Assembly: GCA_035552275.1 (NCBI GenBank)
Contig: DASZLR010000173.1
Span: 1 to 58,205 of the forward strand
Direction: 5' to 3'
Length of the DNA stretch: 58,205 nucleotides
Source: DASVLX01 sp035552275
Lineage (GTDB): Bacteria; Actinomycetota; Actinomycetes; Mycobacteriales; Pseudonocardiaceae
This document shows, piece after piece, positions 26,444-35,761 of the stretch. The notes beneath the pieces were generated by a model. The model did not search any database and was not told the DNA's origin. It worked only from the letters and a program-made list of their open reading frames with translations. Position 1 is the first letter of the stretch. Each line of letters begins with the position of its first letter. Made by a program: the position numbers and the translations under genes.

Positions 26444-27726
26444 GACCCCACGGGCTCCGCCAGCTCGATCGGGCGGTCGCGGAACGGGACTGCGACTCGC
26501 GACGTTCGCACATTCAGCGAGAGCACGGCCGCGCCCAGGCACAGGAATCCGGCGATGTACCAGGCGAGCTCGTAGTTGCCGAGCCGGTCGCGCAGGATGC
26601 CGGCGCCGATCGACGCGAGCGCGGCACCCAACTGGTGTGCTGCGAAGACCCAGCCGAACACCACCGGCGCGCGCTGCCCGAAACACTGTCGGCACAACGC
26701 CATCGTGGGCGGCACGGTGGCGATCCAGTCCAGGCCGTAGAACACGGTGAACACCAACATGCTCGGGTGCACGATATCTGCGAACAGCCTCGGCAGGACC
26801 AGCAGCGACAGCCCGCGCAGCCCGTAGTACACGGCCAGCAGCACGCGCGGCGCGCCGAACCGGTCGGTCAGCCAGCCGGACCCGATGGTGCCGGCAATGT
26901 CGAACACGCCGGCCAACGCGAGCAGACCCGCTGCGGTCGTCTCCGGCATGCCGTGATCGCCGGCTGCCGGAATGAAGTGCGTCTGCACCAATCCATTGGT
27001 CGACATCCCGCAGATCGCGAACGACACCGCGAGCACCCAGAACGGGCCGGTCCGAGCCGCGTCGCGCAACGTCCGCAGGGCCAACCCGGCGGTGCCTCGG
27101 GCGGGTGGCGCCGGCTCAACGAACTCGCCGCCGTAGGGCGCCAGCCCCAGATCGGCCGGTCGGTCGCGGAGCAGCCACAGCACCAGCGGCACCACGGCGA
27201 GTGCGGCGGCCGCCACGGTCAGCGAGGCGGAGCGCCAGCCGTGGTGCACGGCAAGAAAGGACAGCAGCGGCAGGAACACCAGCTGTCCAGTGGACGAGGC
27301 CGCGGCGAGCACACCCGAGATCACCCCGCGCCGGGCCACGAACCACCGGCTGGTGACGGTGGCCACCAGGCCCATCGCCATCGAGCCGGTGCCCAGCCCG
27401 ACCAGGATTCCCCAGCACAGGATCAGCTGCCAGCTCGCCGTCATGAACACCGTCAGCGCGCCGCCGACGGCCACCAGCGCCAGCGCCGAGGCGACGACCC
27501 GGGCGATGCCGAAGCGTTCCATCAGCGCGGCGGCGAACGGTGCGGTCACCCCGAACAGCACCAGGTTGACCGAGACCGCGGCCGAGATCGTCCCCAGCGA
27601 CCAGCCGAACTCGTGGTGCAGCGGGTCCATCAGCACACCCGGCGTCGAGCGGAAGCCGGCCGCGCCGATCAGCGCCACGAAGGTGACGGCGGCGACCCAC
27701 CAGGCCGGATGCAGGCGTCGTCTCAT
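26440..27726 (-). CDS. MFS transporter
   Basis: 428 aa with twelve predicted membrane helices. N-terminal half AAVTFVALIGAAGFRSTPGV and the loop ALMERFGIARVV; central loop LLRDRPADLGLAPYG; C-terminal half WLTDRFGAPRVLLAVYYGLRG. Resembles the monocarboxylate/oxalate-formate type. Cargo unknown. Divergent from a GlxA-type regulator 71 bases away, which may control it. Confidence 0.85.
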   Translation of the reverse strand: MRRRLHPAWWVAAVTFVALIGAAGFRSTPGVLMDPLHHEFGWSLGTISAAVSVNLVLFGVTAPFAAALMERFGIARVVASALALVAVGGALTVFMTASWQLILCWGILVGLGTGSMAMGLVATVTSRWFVARRGVISGVLAAASSTGQLVFLPLLSFLAVHHGWRSASLTVAAAALAVVPLVLWLLRDRPADLGLAPYGGEFVEPAPPARGTAGLALRTLRDAARTGPFWVLAVSFAICGMSTNGLVQTHFIPAAGDHGMPETTAAGLLALAGVFDIAGTIGSGWLTDRFGAPRVLLAVYYGLRGLSLLVLPRLFADIVHPSMLVFTVFYGLDWIATVPPTMALCRQCFGQRAPVVFGWVFAAHQLGAALASIGAGILRDRLGNYELAWYIAGFLCLGAAVLSLNVRTSRVAVPFRDRPIELAEPVGS

Positions 27727-27797
27727 GTCATCCAGCTTTGGTGGTCGATCGCCGTCGAACTAGTGGCCGGAAGGACAATATGTGAAAGAATCAGGCC

Positions 27798-28820
27798 ATG
27801 CATCGCATCGCGGTGGTCGCTCAGGACGACGTGGTGGCCTTCGAGCTGGGTGTCCCCCGCCAGGTCTTCGGCAGCACAGCGGCGGTGGACGAGCGCGGCG
27901 AACCGCTGTACGAGATCCGCACCTGCACGCTCGACGGCAAGCCCGTGATGACCACCGCCGGCTACCGCGCCGACCCGGATCACGGCCCAGAAATCCTCGC
28001 CGACGCGGACACCGTGATCCTCCCCGGAATCCACAGTGGACTTCCGGTCACCGAGGGAACGCTGACGCCGCAGCATGTCGAGGCGTTCGAGTCGATCCGA
28101 CCCGGCGCCCGACTGGTGTCCATCTGCACCAGCGCGTTCGTGCTGGCCGCCGCCGGCCGGCTGGACGGGCTGCGGGCGACCACGCACTGGCTGTGGACCA
28201 ACCGATTCGCCAGGCTGTTCCCGCACATCGAACTCGACCCGAACGTGCTGTGGGTGGACAACGGCGAGGTGCTGACCTCGGCCGGCAACGCCGCCGGCTT
28301 CGACCTGTGCCTACACATCCTGCGCCGCGACCATGGCAGCGAGATCGCGAACCGAGTCGCCCGGCACTGCGTGCTGCCGCCGTGGCGGGACGGCGGGCAG
28401 GCACAGTTCATCGACCGCCCGATGCCCGATCCAGACGGTACCTCCACCACCGACGTCCGTGCCTGGGCGCTGGCCCGGCTGGACCAGCCGCTGGACCTGA
28501 CCGCGCTGGCCAGCCAAGCGACGATGAGCGTGCGCACCTTCACCCGTCGGTTCCGCGAGGAAACCGGGCTGAGCCCGAACAAGTGGCTCACCCAGCAGCG
28601 CGTCGACCGGGCCCGACACCTGTTGGAGAGCACCGACCTGTCGGTGGACCGGATCGCCGAGGACGTCGGCTTCGGCACCGGGACGTCGCTGCGCCTGCAC
28701 CTGCACGCCCGACTCGGCGTGCCACCGTTGGCCTATCGGCGGACGTTCCGCGCCGCCAAGGGGGTCGACTCGGCTGCGCGCACCGGCCGCGCGGAGCGCA
28801 GCGCGCGCAGCAGCGGGTAG
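27798..28820 (+). CDS. GlxA-type transcription regulator (DJ-1/PfpI plus AraC HTH)
   Basis: 340 aa. Residues about 1-170 form a DJ-1/PfpI-like sensor with the nucleophile-elbow Cys near 110 (SICTSAFVLAAAG). Residues 230-320 form a double AraC HTH (LASQATMSVRTFTRRFREETGLSP... and VDRIAEDVGFGTGTSLRLHL in parts). The last about 29 residues, after the domain ends at PLAYRRTFR, overlap the 3' end of the NCS2 permease gene by 88 bases. Confidence 0.88.
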   Translation: MHRIAVVAQDDVVAFELGVPRQVFGSTAAVDERGEPLYEIRTCTLDGKPVMTTAGYRADPDHGPEILADADTVILPGIHSGLPVTEGTLTPQHVEAFESIRPGARLVSICTSAFVLAAAGRLDGLRATTHWLWTNRFARLFPHIELDPNVLWVDNGEVLTSAGNAAGFDLCLHILRRDHGSEIANRVARHCVLPPWRDGGQAQFIDRPMPDPDGTSTTDVRAWALARLDQPLDLTALASQATMSVRTFTRRFREETGLSPNKWLTQQRVDRARHLLESTDLSVDRIAEDVGFGTGTSLRLHLHARLGVPPLAYRRTFRAAKGVDSAARTGRAERSARSSG

Positions 28821-30049
28821 CCCAGCACGATCAACAGCGATCCCCAGACGACGCCGTGGAACGACATCACGCCCATGGTGACGGTGAGATCGCCGGCGCC
28901 GGCGATCAGCGCCACCCCGATCACCACCAGGTTGACCGGATCGCGTAGGTCCAGCCGGTTGTCCAGCCAGATCCGCAGCCCGACCAGACAGACCATGCCC
29001 AGCAGCACCACGGTGGCCGCGCCGATCACCCCGGCCGGCAGGGTGCCGACGAGCGCGACGAACTTGGGCGAGAACGCCGCCAGCATCGCCAGCGCCGCCG
29101 CCAGCACGTAGGTCGCGGTGGAGCACACCCGGTTCATCGCCATCACGCCGAGGTTCTGCGGCGCCGGGCCAAGCCCCAGGCCGCCGCCGGAGCCGGCCAG
29201 CATGTTGGCCAGGCCGCCGGCGATCAGCGTGTCGCCGACCGTCCCGTTGAGATCCCGGCTGGTGATCGCGCCGATCGCCTGCACGCTGCCGGCGGCCTGG
29301 GCGACCAGCACCAGCACGGCGGGCAGCACGTACGGCACGATCGCCGGCCGCAGCACCGGGGCGCTGAGCACCGGCATGCCCACCCAGGCGGCGTGGTGCA
29401 GCGCGGCCATCCGGGCCGGGTCGACCATGCCGTAGGTCGCGCCGGCCAGCCAGCCGACCAGCACGCCGATCAGCACCGACAGTCGGGCCACCACTCCGGG
29501 CAGCACCGCGCACACGCAGATCACGGCGAGCGTGACGGCGGCCAGGGTCGGCTGCCGGCCCATGCCGGCGGTCCCGGTCGTCGCCAGGCTCAGCCCGATC
29601 AGCACGATGATCCCGCCGGACACGACCGGTGGCATGACCGAGTCGAGCAGCCGCACGCCCAGCGCCTTGACGCCGACCCCGACGACGACCAGCAGCAGCC
29701 CGACGGCGAGCACCCCGCCCAGTTGCGCGGCCAGGCCCTGCGCCCGCGCGGCGGCCAGCGGCGCGATCAGCGCGAACGACGGCGCGAGATAGGCCGGCAC
29801 CCGGTTGCGGGTGACGATCAGGAACAGCAGGGTCCCCAGGCCGGAGAACAACAGTGTGGTGGACACCGGGAAGCCGGTCAGCGCCGGCACGAGCAGCAGC
29901 GAGCCGAACATCGCGGCGAGATGTTGCAGGCCAAGGCCGATGGTCAGCGGCCAGCCCACCCGCTCGTTCGGCCGCACCACAGAGCCATCGGCATCGTCGT
30001 CACGGTCCTGTGATAGCCAACCGCCACGGTGCACGGTCCACAGCGCCAC
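28733..30049 (-). CDS. NCS2-family nucleobase permease (uracil/xanthine)
   Basis: 438 aa, fourteen-helix UraA/XanP fold. Landmarks: LGLQHLAAMFGSLLLVPALTGFP near residues 40-62, PSFALIAPL, VSGGIIVLIGLSL, and NLGVMAMNRVCSTATYV near 300. The start is GTG with GGAGG five bases upstream. The substrate (uracil, xanthine or similar) cannot be fixed from sequence alone. Confidence 0.88.
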   Translation of the reverse strand: MALWTVHRGGWLSQDRDDDADGSVVRPNERVGWPLTIGLGLQHLAAMFGSLLLVPALTGFPVSTTLLFSGLGTLLFLIVTRNRVPAYLAPSFALIAPLAAARAQGLAAQLGGVLAVGLLLVVVGVGVKALGVRLLDSVMPPVVSGGIIVLIGLSLATTGTAGMGRQPTLAAVTLAVICVCAVLPGVVARLSVLIGVLVGWLAGATYGMVDPARMAALHHAAWVGMPVLSAPVLRPAIVPYVLPAVLVLVAQAAGSVQAIGAITSRDLNGTVGDTLIAGGLANMLAGSGGGLGLGPAPQNLGVMAMNRVCSTATYVLAAALAMLAAFSPKFVALVGTLPAGVIGAATVVLLGMVCLVGLRIWLDNRLDLRDPVNLVVIGVALIAGAGDLTVTMGVMSFHGVVWGSLLIVLGYPLLRALRSARPVRAAESTPLAARNVRR

Positions 30050-30184
30050 GCGCCCTCCAGGCCGTTCTGGTCGTCAAGTCGCCGCAAGCGTCGCCTGCCA
30101 GTTGGCGCATATGCATATCACGACTCGATAACCGAACGCCCGCCGGCACCCTTTTCGTCAGCGGGTCGATCCGCCGGAATCCAT

Positions 30185-31045
30185 TCAGGACGCGGAGTCG
30201 GCCTGCGAATTCTGTCCGGTTTTCGACTGTTGCACCCGTTGGGCGATCTCCTGCTGGATGTTCGCCGAGTTGGCGCCGGCGGTGGTGGAGTTGCCCGCCC
30301 CGCTGGTGATCTGGCCGGTCGCGCCGCCGTGCAGCGAGGCCCGGATCTGCTCCAGCCGCTGCGAACCGGCCATGTTGGTGGTCGCCCGCTGCACCTCCAG
30401 CATCCGACCCTGCACCGAGTTCTTGGCCAGCTCGGACGATCCGATCGCGGTCGCGTACCGCTTCTCGATCTTGTCCCGGACCTGTTCCAGCGTGGGGACC
30501 TCGCCGGGGGGCGCCAGCTCGCTCATGCTGGTCATCGACGCGGAGACCTGCTCCTGCATCTTGGCCTGCTCCAGCTGGGACATCAGCTTGGTGCGCTCGG
30601 CCAGCGTCGACTGCAACTGGGTGGCGCTCTGCTCGACGGCCTGCTTCGCCTGCCCGGCCGCCTGCAGCGCCTGGTCGTGCAGCGTCTTCAGGTCCTCGAT
30701 GCCCTGCTCGGCGGTGACCAGCTGGGCGGCGAAGTTCTGCGCGGCGGTCTCGAACTCGGTCGCCTTGGTCTCGTCGCCCTTGCCCCGCGACTCGTCGGCC
30801 AGGATGATCGCCTGCCGCGCGGACGCCTGCAGCTTCTCGACCTGGTCGATCTGCCGGGTGAGCTTCATCTCGATCTGCCGCTGGTTGCCGATCACCGCGG
30901 CGGCCTGCTGAGACAGCTGCTGGTGCCGGCGCTGCTCGCCTTCGATGGCCTGTTGGATCTGCACCTGCGGGTCGGCGTACTCATCGATCTTCGACGAGAA
31001 CGACGCCATCAGGTACTTCCATGCCTTCACGAACGGATTGGCCAT
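30185..31045 (-). CDS. pspA: PspA/IM30-family phage shock protein
   Basis: 286 aa from ATG 31045 behind GGAGGAG. Starts MANPFVKAWKYLMASFSSKIDEYADPQ, the N-terminal amphipathic helix that binds stressed membranes, followed by long coiled coils (residues 30-190) and a Gln/Ser/Gly-rich tail. Position next to clgR matches the mycobacterial clgR-pspA pair, where PspA protects the membrane and holds ClgR. The mycobacterial partners pspM and pspN are absent. Confidence 0.93.
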   Translation of the reverse strand: MANPFVKAWKYLMASFSSKIDEYADPQVQIQQAIEGEQRRHQQLSQQAAAVIGNQRQIEMKLTRQIDQVEKLQASARQAIILADESRGKGDETKATEFETAAQNFAAQLVTAEQGIEDLKTLHDQALQAAGQAKQAVEQSATQLQSTLAERTKLMSQLEQAKMQEQVSASMTSMSELAPPGEVPTLEQVRDKIEKRYATAIGSSELAKNSVQGRMLEVQRATTNMAGSQRLEQIRASLHGGATGQITSGAGNSTTAGANSANIQQEIAQRVQQSKTGQNSQADSAS

Positions 31046-31221
31046 CTCCTCCGCCTGCCTTCTCCCCTGCTCAGCGCTCCCGCGCGCGAAACCGTGTGCC
31101 GATGCGTGGTACATCGTTCCAGGTGTGCGCGCGTGCTTCCACCAAGCCTGCCATAACCGTGACAATGCCTGGCCGCGAATGAGGGGAGATCGGCGTGAAA
31201 CAGGCCGAGCTCACCCTGAGC

Positions 31222-31677
31222 TCAGGCGGCGGCGTAGACGCTGCCGCCGTCGCGGGGGCCGATCGGCTTGCTGAGCCGGTGACTGAGCATCGGCTGCAAC
31301 CGCAGGTCGGAGAGGTCGTTGCCGACTCGGGCCGACACCATCCGACCACCCTGGATGGAGGATTCGGCCGGTCGTGTCCCGCCCTTGCCCTCCGCGCCCT
31401 GGCCGGCCGGGACGGGCGCGGCCGGCGCGGCGGCCACCTCGTCCACCGCACGGACGTCGGCAGCGACCAGCCCGAGCAGTTCGTACAGCGGCAGGTCGAG
31501 GGCATCGCAAATCGCGGCCAGCAGTTCGCTGGACGGCTCCTTGCGGCCGCGTTCGACCTCCGAGAGATAGCCGAGGCTCACCCGGGCGACCCGGGACACA
31601 TCACGCAGCGTGCGACGTTTGGTCGTGCGGGCGTGACGCAGCCGGTCACCGATAGCTTCGCGCAGCAGCACGGTCAT
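31222..31677 (-). CDS. clgR: Clp-gene regulator ClgR
   Basis: 151 aa from ATG 31677 (GGGAGG upstream). HTH near residues 8-66: EAIGDRLRHARTTKRRTLRDVSRVARVSLGYLSEVERGRKEPS (in parts) is strongly ClgR-like. Activates clpP/clpC-type proteolysis and envelope stress genes. The C-terminus ends in YAAA, and Ala-Ala ends are typical of Clp degradation tags, so self-limiting turnover is likely. A sigma-E-type promoter lies upstream. The 176-base gap to pspA may hold a second start site. Confidence 0.93.
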   Translation of the reverse strand: MTVLLREAIGDRLRHARTTKRRTLRDVSRVARVSLGYLSEVERGRKEPSSELLAAICDALDLPLYELLGLVAADVRAVDEVAAAPAAPVPAGQGAEGKGGTRPAESSIQGGRMVSARVGNDLSDLRLQPMLSHRLSKPIGPRDGGSVYAAA

Positions 31678-31769
31678 CGCGCGCCTCCCTTCGAGTAAGC
31701 CCGTGCCGACCACATTACCCAGAGGAGCGGCGTGTTGGCAGCGACTTCGGTCCTCGTCTGCCAAGGGCG

Positions 31770-31795
31770 AACGCCCCGGCGAGTCGACTTGTTCC
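31770..31795 (-). promoter_or_regulatory. sigma-E-type ECF promoter of clgR
   Basis: On the minus strand GGAAC (31795-31791), 17 bases, then CGTT (31773-31770). This matches the ECF sigma-E consensus GGAAC-N16/17-CGTT. It lies in the cinA-clgR gap, giving a leader of about 85 bases. In mycobacteria clgR is sigma-E dependent, which supports the call. Confidence 0.7.
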
Positions 31796-31817
31796 CGCGC
31801 TGTTGCCGGTGTGTTAC

Positions 31818-32321
31818 TCATCGACGCAGCTCAGCGTGCAGAAGATCGACCGCGGCGACGACCGCGGCGGCGCGCACGGCCGGCCGACCGCCGTCGGCGT
31901 CGAGGACACGCGCCGTAGCGCCGGCCGGTCCGGCCAAGGCCAGATATACCCGTCCAGGTGACACCCCGTCCTGTGGATCCGGCCCGGCGACCCCGGTCAG
32001 CCCGAGGCCGTACGTCGCGCCGCACGCGGTCCGGGCGCCGACCGCCAACTGCGCGGCGACGGCCGGATGAACCGCGCCGTGCTCGGTGAGCAGGTCCGCG
32101 GCCACCCCGGCGAGCTTCGTCTTCAAGTCGGTGGCGTAGACCACCAGACCGCCCCGGACGACCGCGCTCGCGCCGGGCACGCTGGTCAGCGCGGCGCACA
32201 CCAGCCCGGCGGTCAGCGACTCGGCGGTGGCGACGGTGGCCTCGCGTTCGCGCAGCAGCCCGATCACCTCGGCCGCACGGTCCGGCGGCACACCCAGCGC
32301 GGCCAGCAGCGGATCGGTCAC
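31818..32321 (-). CDS. CinA C-terminal domain, nicotinamide-nucleotide amidase (PncC-like)
   Basis: 167 aa, only the CinA-C amidase domain: ATAESLTAGLVCAALTSVPGAS, VVYATDLKTKLAGV and GLTGVAGPDPQDG. Deamidates NMN for NAD salvage. GTG start overlaps the pgsA stop (GTGA). Same neighbour order as in other actinobacteria (rimO-pgsA-cinA-clgR). Confidence 0.92.
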   Translation of the reverse strand: MTDPLLAALGVPPDRAAEVIGLLREREATVATAESLTAGLVCAALTSVPGASAVVRGGLVVYATDLKTKLAGVAADLLTEHGAVHPAVAAQLAVGARTACGATYGLGLTGVAGPDPQDGVSPGRVYLALAGPAGATARVLDADGGRPAVRAAAVVAAVDLLHAELRR

Positions 32322-32920
32322 CGGGTGGTCCGGCGCAGCCGCCCGGTATCCCTACGGAGGCGCACGGCTCGAACTATGTAGTCCGCGCCGGTCAGCACGG
32401 TCAGCGCGATCGCGAGCGCCATGACCGCCCAGCGGGCCGCCGCGAAGCCGGCCGGCAGCGGCAGCAGGTACAGGCCGATGGCGATCACCTGGACCAGCGT
32501 CTTGGCCTTGCCGCCCCAACTGGCCGGAATCACGCCCCGGCGGATCACCCAGAACCGCAGCCCGGTCACGCCGATCTCGCGGACCGCGATCACGATGGTC
32601 ACCCACCACGGCAGGTCGCCGAGCGCGCTCAACCCGACCAGCGCGGCGCCGGTGAGCGCCTTGTCCGCGATCGGATCGGCGATCTTGCCGAAGTCGGTGA
32701 CCAGGCCGCGACTGCGCGCCAGGTTGCCGTCCACGTGGTCGGTGATGGAGGCGATCGCGAAGACCGCGGTGGCCACCAGCCGCCAGCCGGTCTGGTGTCC
32801 GCCGTCAGTGAACAGCGCCGCCAGGAACACCGGCACCAGCAGCAGCCGGGACACGGTGAGCACGTTGGCGACGTTCAGCACCGGCGGGGCCTGGGTGGCC
32901 GGGCCGTCGGCCGGCGTCAT
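32318..32920 (-). CDS. pgsA: CDP-diacylglycerol--glycerol-3-phosphate 3-phosphatidyltransferase
   Basis: 200 aa integral membrane enzyme for phosphatidylglycerol synthesis. The CDP-alcohol phosphotransferase signature is complete: Asp61-HV-Asp64-Gly65, Ala-Arg 68-69, Gly78, Asp82, Asp86 (DHVDGNLARSRG...GKIADPIADK). Stop and start are overlapped by cinA and rimO, so the three are coupled. Confidence 0.93.
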   Translation of the reverse strand: MTPADGPATQAPPVLNVANVLTVSRLLLVPVFLAALFTDGGHQTGWRLVATAVFAIASITDHVDGNLARSRGLVTDFGKIADPIADKALTGAALVGLSALGDLPWWVTIVIAVREIGVTGLRFWVIRRGVIPASWGGKAKTLVQVIAIGLYLLPLPAGFAAARWAVMALAIALTVLTGADYIVRAVRLRRDTGRLRRTTR

Positions 32921-34386
32921 CCCGACTCCGGCAGCACGGCTCTGGGCAACGCGGCGCTGGACAACGGGGCGACCGGAGACACGATCAGATCGACGCCCTC
33001 GGCCCCGATCACCTTGGCGCGCACCAGATCGCCCACCGCGAGCTCAAGATCGCCCTCGACGAGCACACACTCGCCGTCGACCTCCGGGGCCTGGTGCGCG
33101 GCCCGGCCGACGCAGTCGGCATCCTCGTCCGCCAGCCGCTCGACCAGCACCTCGACCTCGTCGCCGATCCGGTCCTCGGCGCGTTGCGCGGTCAGTTCCT
33201 CGACCAGCCGGGAAATCCGGCCGACCCGCTCGGCGATGGTGTCGGAGTCCAGTTTGTCCGGCAGGTCGGCGGCCTCGGTGCCGTCCTCGTCTGAGTAGCC
33301 GAACACGCCCACCGCGTCCAGCCTGGCCTCGGTCAGAAAGCGGTCCAGCTCAGCCACATCCGCCTCAGTCTCGCCGGGAAAGCCGACGATCACGTTGGTG
33401 CGGATGCCGGCGGCCGGCGAGAGTTCGCGGATGCGCGCGATCAGGTCGAGGAACGACTCGGTCGAGCCGAACCGGCGCATCCGGCGCAACACCGGCTCGC
33501 TGGCGTGCTGGAACGACAGGTCGAAGTAGTCCGCCACCCCAGGTGTGCTGGCGATCGCCCGCACCAGGCCGGGCCTGGTTTCGGCGGGTTGCAGGTACGA
33601 CACGCGAACGCGATCGATGCCGGGCACGCCGGCCAGCCGAGGCAGCAGCAGTTCCAGCGCCTCCGCCCCGCCGTCGGATCGCCCGAGATCCTTGCCATAG
33701 GACGTTGAGTTCTCGCTGACCAGGTACAGCTCGCGGACGCCCTGCTCGGCCAGCCAGGCGGCCTCCGCGACCAGTTCGTCGGGCCGGCGGGACACGAACG
33801 CGCCGCGGAAACTCGGGATCGCGCAGAACGCGCACCGGCGGTCACAGCCGGAGGCGATCTTCAACGGGGCCACCGGGCTGTCGTCCAACCGAGCGCGGGC
33901 GGCGCGCGGACCCCAGCCGTGGCCGGGCACGGCAACGTCATTGGCCGCCGCCGGCCGGTGCACCGGGGTGATCGGCAGCAGGGTCCGCCGGTCGACCGGC
34001 TGGTGCGACTCGATCTTCTGCCCGGCCAGCACCTCGTCCAGCCGCTCGTCCAGGCGCGCGTAGTGGTCGAAGCCGAGCACGGCGTCGGCCTCGGGCAGAT
34101 CGGCGGCCAGCTCGGCGCCGTATCGCTGCGCCAGGCAGCCGACCGCGACGACCTTCGCCCCACCGGCGGTGTCCGATGCGGACAGCAGGGTGTCGATCGA
34201 GTCCTTCTTCGCCTGCTCAACGAACCCGCAGGTGTTGACCAGAACCACATCGGCCTCGCCGTCCGGTTCGGCCATCCGCCAGCCCTTCGCGGTCAGCGAA
34301 CCGGCAAGCTCCTCGGAGTCGACCTCATTGCGCGCGCAGCCAAGGGTGAGCAGGGCGAACCGGCGACCGGGAGCAGGTGAGGACAC
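32917..34386 (-). CDS. rimO: ribosomal protein S12 methylthiotransferase RimO
   Basis: 489 aa radical-SAM enzyme that methylthiolates an Asp of S12. N-terminal MTTase domain with Cys 17, 53 and 84 (TLGCARN, NTCGF, VGCLAQRYG); radical-SAM cluster CDRRCAFC at 181-188; C-terminal TRAM domain. GTG start. Divergent from the argA-like gene with a 92-base gap. Confidence 0.94.
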   Translation of the reverse strand: MSSPAPGRRFALLTLGCARNEVDSEELAGSLTAKGWRMAEPDGEADVVLVNTCGFVEQAKKDSIDTLLSASDTAGGAKVVAVGCLAQRYGAELAADLPEADAVLGFDHYARLDERLDEVLAGQKIESHQPVDRRTLLPITPVHRPAAANDVAVPGHGWGPRAARARLDDSPVAPLKIASGCDRRCAFCAIPSFRGAFVSRRPDELVAEAAWLAEQGVRELYLVSENSTSYGKDLGRSDGGAEALELLLPRLAGVPGIDRVRVSYLQPAETRPGLVRAIASTPGVADYFDLSFQHASEPVLRRMRRFGSTESFLDLIARIRELSPAAGIRTNVIVGFPGETEADVAELDRFLTEARLDAVGVFGYSDEDGTEAADLPDKLDSDTIAERVGRISRLVEELTAQRAEDRIGDEVEVLVERLADEDADCVGRAAHQAPEVDGECVLVEGDLELAVGDLVRAKVIGAEGVDLIVSPVAPLSSAALPRAVLPESG

Positions 34387-34478
34387 CAGCTCAGGGTAGC
34401 TGGACGGTCGGTCACCGACGCGTACGGCCGATGAGTGGTGCGGCTACTGTCGAAGTGGATTCGAGATCAAGAGGTGTG

Positions 34479-34982
34479 GTGTTGGCCGAGCAGGTGGTGA
34501 TCCGGCGGGCGCGGACCGGCGACGTCCGGGCGATCAAGGCACTCGTGGATCACTATGCCGGCCGGGTCCTGCTGGCCAAGGAACTGGTCACGCTGTACGA
34601 GGACGTGCAGGAGTTCTGGGTCGCCGAGCTGGCCGGCGAGGTGGTCGGCTGCGGCGCGGTGCACGTGCTGTGGGAGGACCTGGCCGAGATCCGCACGATC
34701 GCGGTGACGCCGGCCGCGCTGGGTCGAGGTGTCGGGCACGCGCTGGTCGACCAGCTTGTCGAGGTGGCCCGGGAACTCGGTCTGGCCCGGTTGTTCGTGC
34801 TGACCTTCGAGACGGAATTCTTTGCCAGACACGGTTTCCTGAAGATCGACGGGACGCCGGTGTCCCAGGATGTCTACGACGAGATGCGCCGCTCGGTCGA
34901 CCCCGGTGTCGCGGAGTTCCTGGACCTCCCCTACGTCAAACCGAACACCCTCGGCAATACCCGAATGTTGCTGCAACTGTGA
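34479..34982 (+). CDS. argA: amino-acid N-acetyltransferase, ArgA-like (GNAT)
   Basis: About 167 aa GNAT enzyme. Strongly resembles the short mycobacterial N-acetylglutamate synthase: IRRARTGDVRAIKALVDHYAG, LVTLYEDVQEFWVAEL, GCGAVHVLWEDLAEIRTIAV, the acetyl-CoA loop ALGRGVGHALVDQLV and FETEFFARHGF. Expected to start arginine synthesis. The start is uncertain: AAGAGG (34469-34474) could serve GTG 34479 or TTG 34482; an ATG at 34431 has no site. Confidence 0.88.
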   Translation: MLAEQVVIRRARTGDVRAIKALVDHYAGRVLLAKELVTLYEDVQEFWVAELAGEVVGCGAVHVLWEDLAEIRTIAVTPAALGRGVGHALVDQLVEVARELGLARLFVLTFETEFFARHGFLKIDGTPVSQDVYDEMRRSVDPGVAEFLDLPYVKPNTLGNTRMLLQL

Positions 34983-35007
34983 GAACCGAAGTGTGGAAGG
35001 AAATCCG

Positions 35008-35751
35008 ATGTCCGACGCGATGAGGGCTGAGACGATCACCATCACCGGTCACGGTGGCGAGCGGATCGAGGCATATTTCGCCGGCCCACTCGCCGAGCAA
35101 CCGCATGGCGGGGTCGTGATGATCCATCACATGCCCGGTTTCGATGAGTTCTCCCAGGAGGTCGTGCGGAAGTTCGCGCACCATGGCTATGCGGCGATCG
35201 CGCCGAACCTGCACTACCGGGAGGCACCGGGGGCCAGCCCGGACGACGCCGCGGCGGCGTCGCGAGCGGCCGGCGGCGTGCCGGACGACCGACTGGTCGG
35301 CGACGTCGAGGCGGCGGCGAACTACCTGCGCGGCCTACCGAACGCCAATGGCAAGGTCGGCGTGATCGGCCACTGCTCGGGCGGCCGGCAGTCATTCCTG
35401 GCCGCGTGCAGCCTGCCGTTGGACGCGGCGGTGGACTGCTATGGGGCCTTCGTGGTCAAGGAACCGCCGGCCACCCTGCCGAGCAGCATGAAGCCGATCC
35501 TCGGTCTCGCGGACCAACTGTCCTGCCCGCTGCTGGGCCTGTTCGGCGCCGACGACCAGTACCCGGCTCCGGACGAGACGGCGGTTCTGGCCGCGGAATT
35601 GGACCGGCTGGGCAAGGCCTATGACTTCCACACCTACGAGGGCGCCGGCCATGCGTTCTTCAACTACGACCGGCCAAGCTACCGGCCGGAGGCGGCGGTG
35701 GACGGCTGGCGCCGCATCTTCGAGTTCTACGGCCGCTACCTGAGCGCGTAA
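35008..35751 (+). CDS. dienelactone hydrolase family protein
   Basis: 247 aa alpha/beta hydrolase. The nucleophile elbow GHCSGG carries Cys, as in dienelactone hydrolases; the Asp lies in LFGADDQYP and the His in GAGHAFFNYDRPSY near the C-terminus. N-terminal MIHHMPGFDEF and PNLHYRE are also family traits. ATG 35008 behind GGAAGG. Cotranscribed with the small gene that follows by 10 bases. Substrate unknown. Confidence 0.87.
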   Translation: MSDAMRAETITITGHGGERIEAYFAGPLAEQPHGGVVMIHHMPGFDEFSQEVVRKFAHHGYAAIAPNLHYREAPGASPDDAAAASRAAGGVPDDRLVGDVEAAANYLRGLPNANGKVGVIGHCSGGRQSFLAACSLPLDAAVDCYGAFVVKEPPATLPSSMKPILGLADQLSCPLLGLFGADDQYPAPDETAVLAAELDRLGKAYDFHTYEGAGHAFFNYDRPSYRPEAAVDGWRRIFEFYGRYLSA

Positions 35752-35761
35752 GGAGAGAATC

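Noticed and set aside
31046..31221. Possible second sigma-E promoter for pspA
   Set aside because: A GGAAC is present, but the nearest GTT is about 22 bases away, outside the usual 16-18 spacing.
31678..31817. ClgR self-binding box upstream of clgR
   Set aside because: The segment around CGCCCTTGGCA only partly fits the CGCYNANRGCG pattern; too many mismatches to call.
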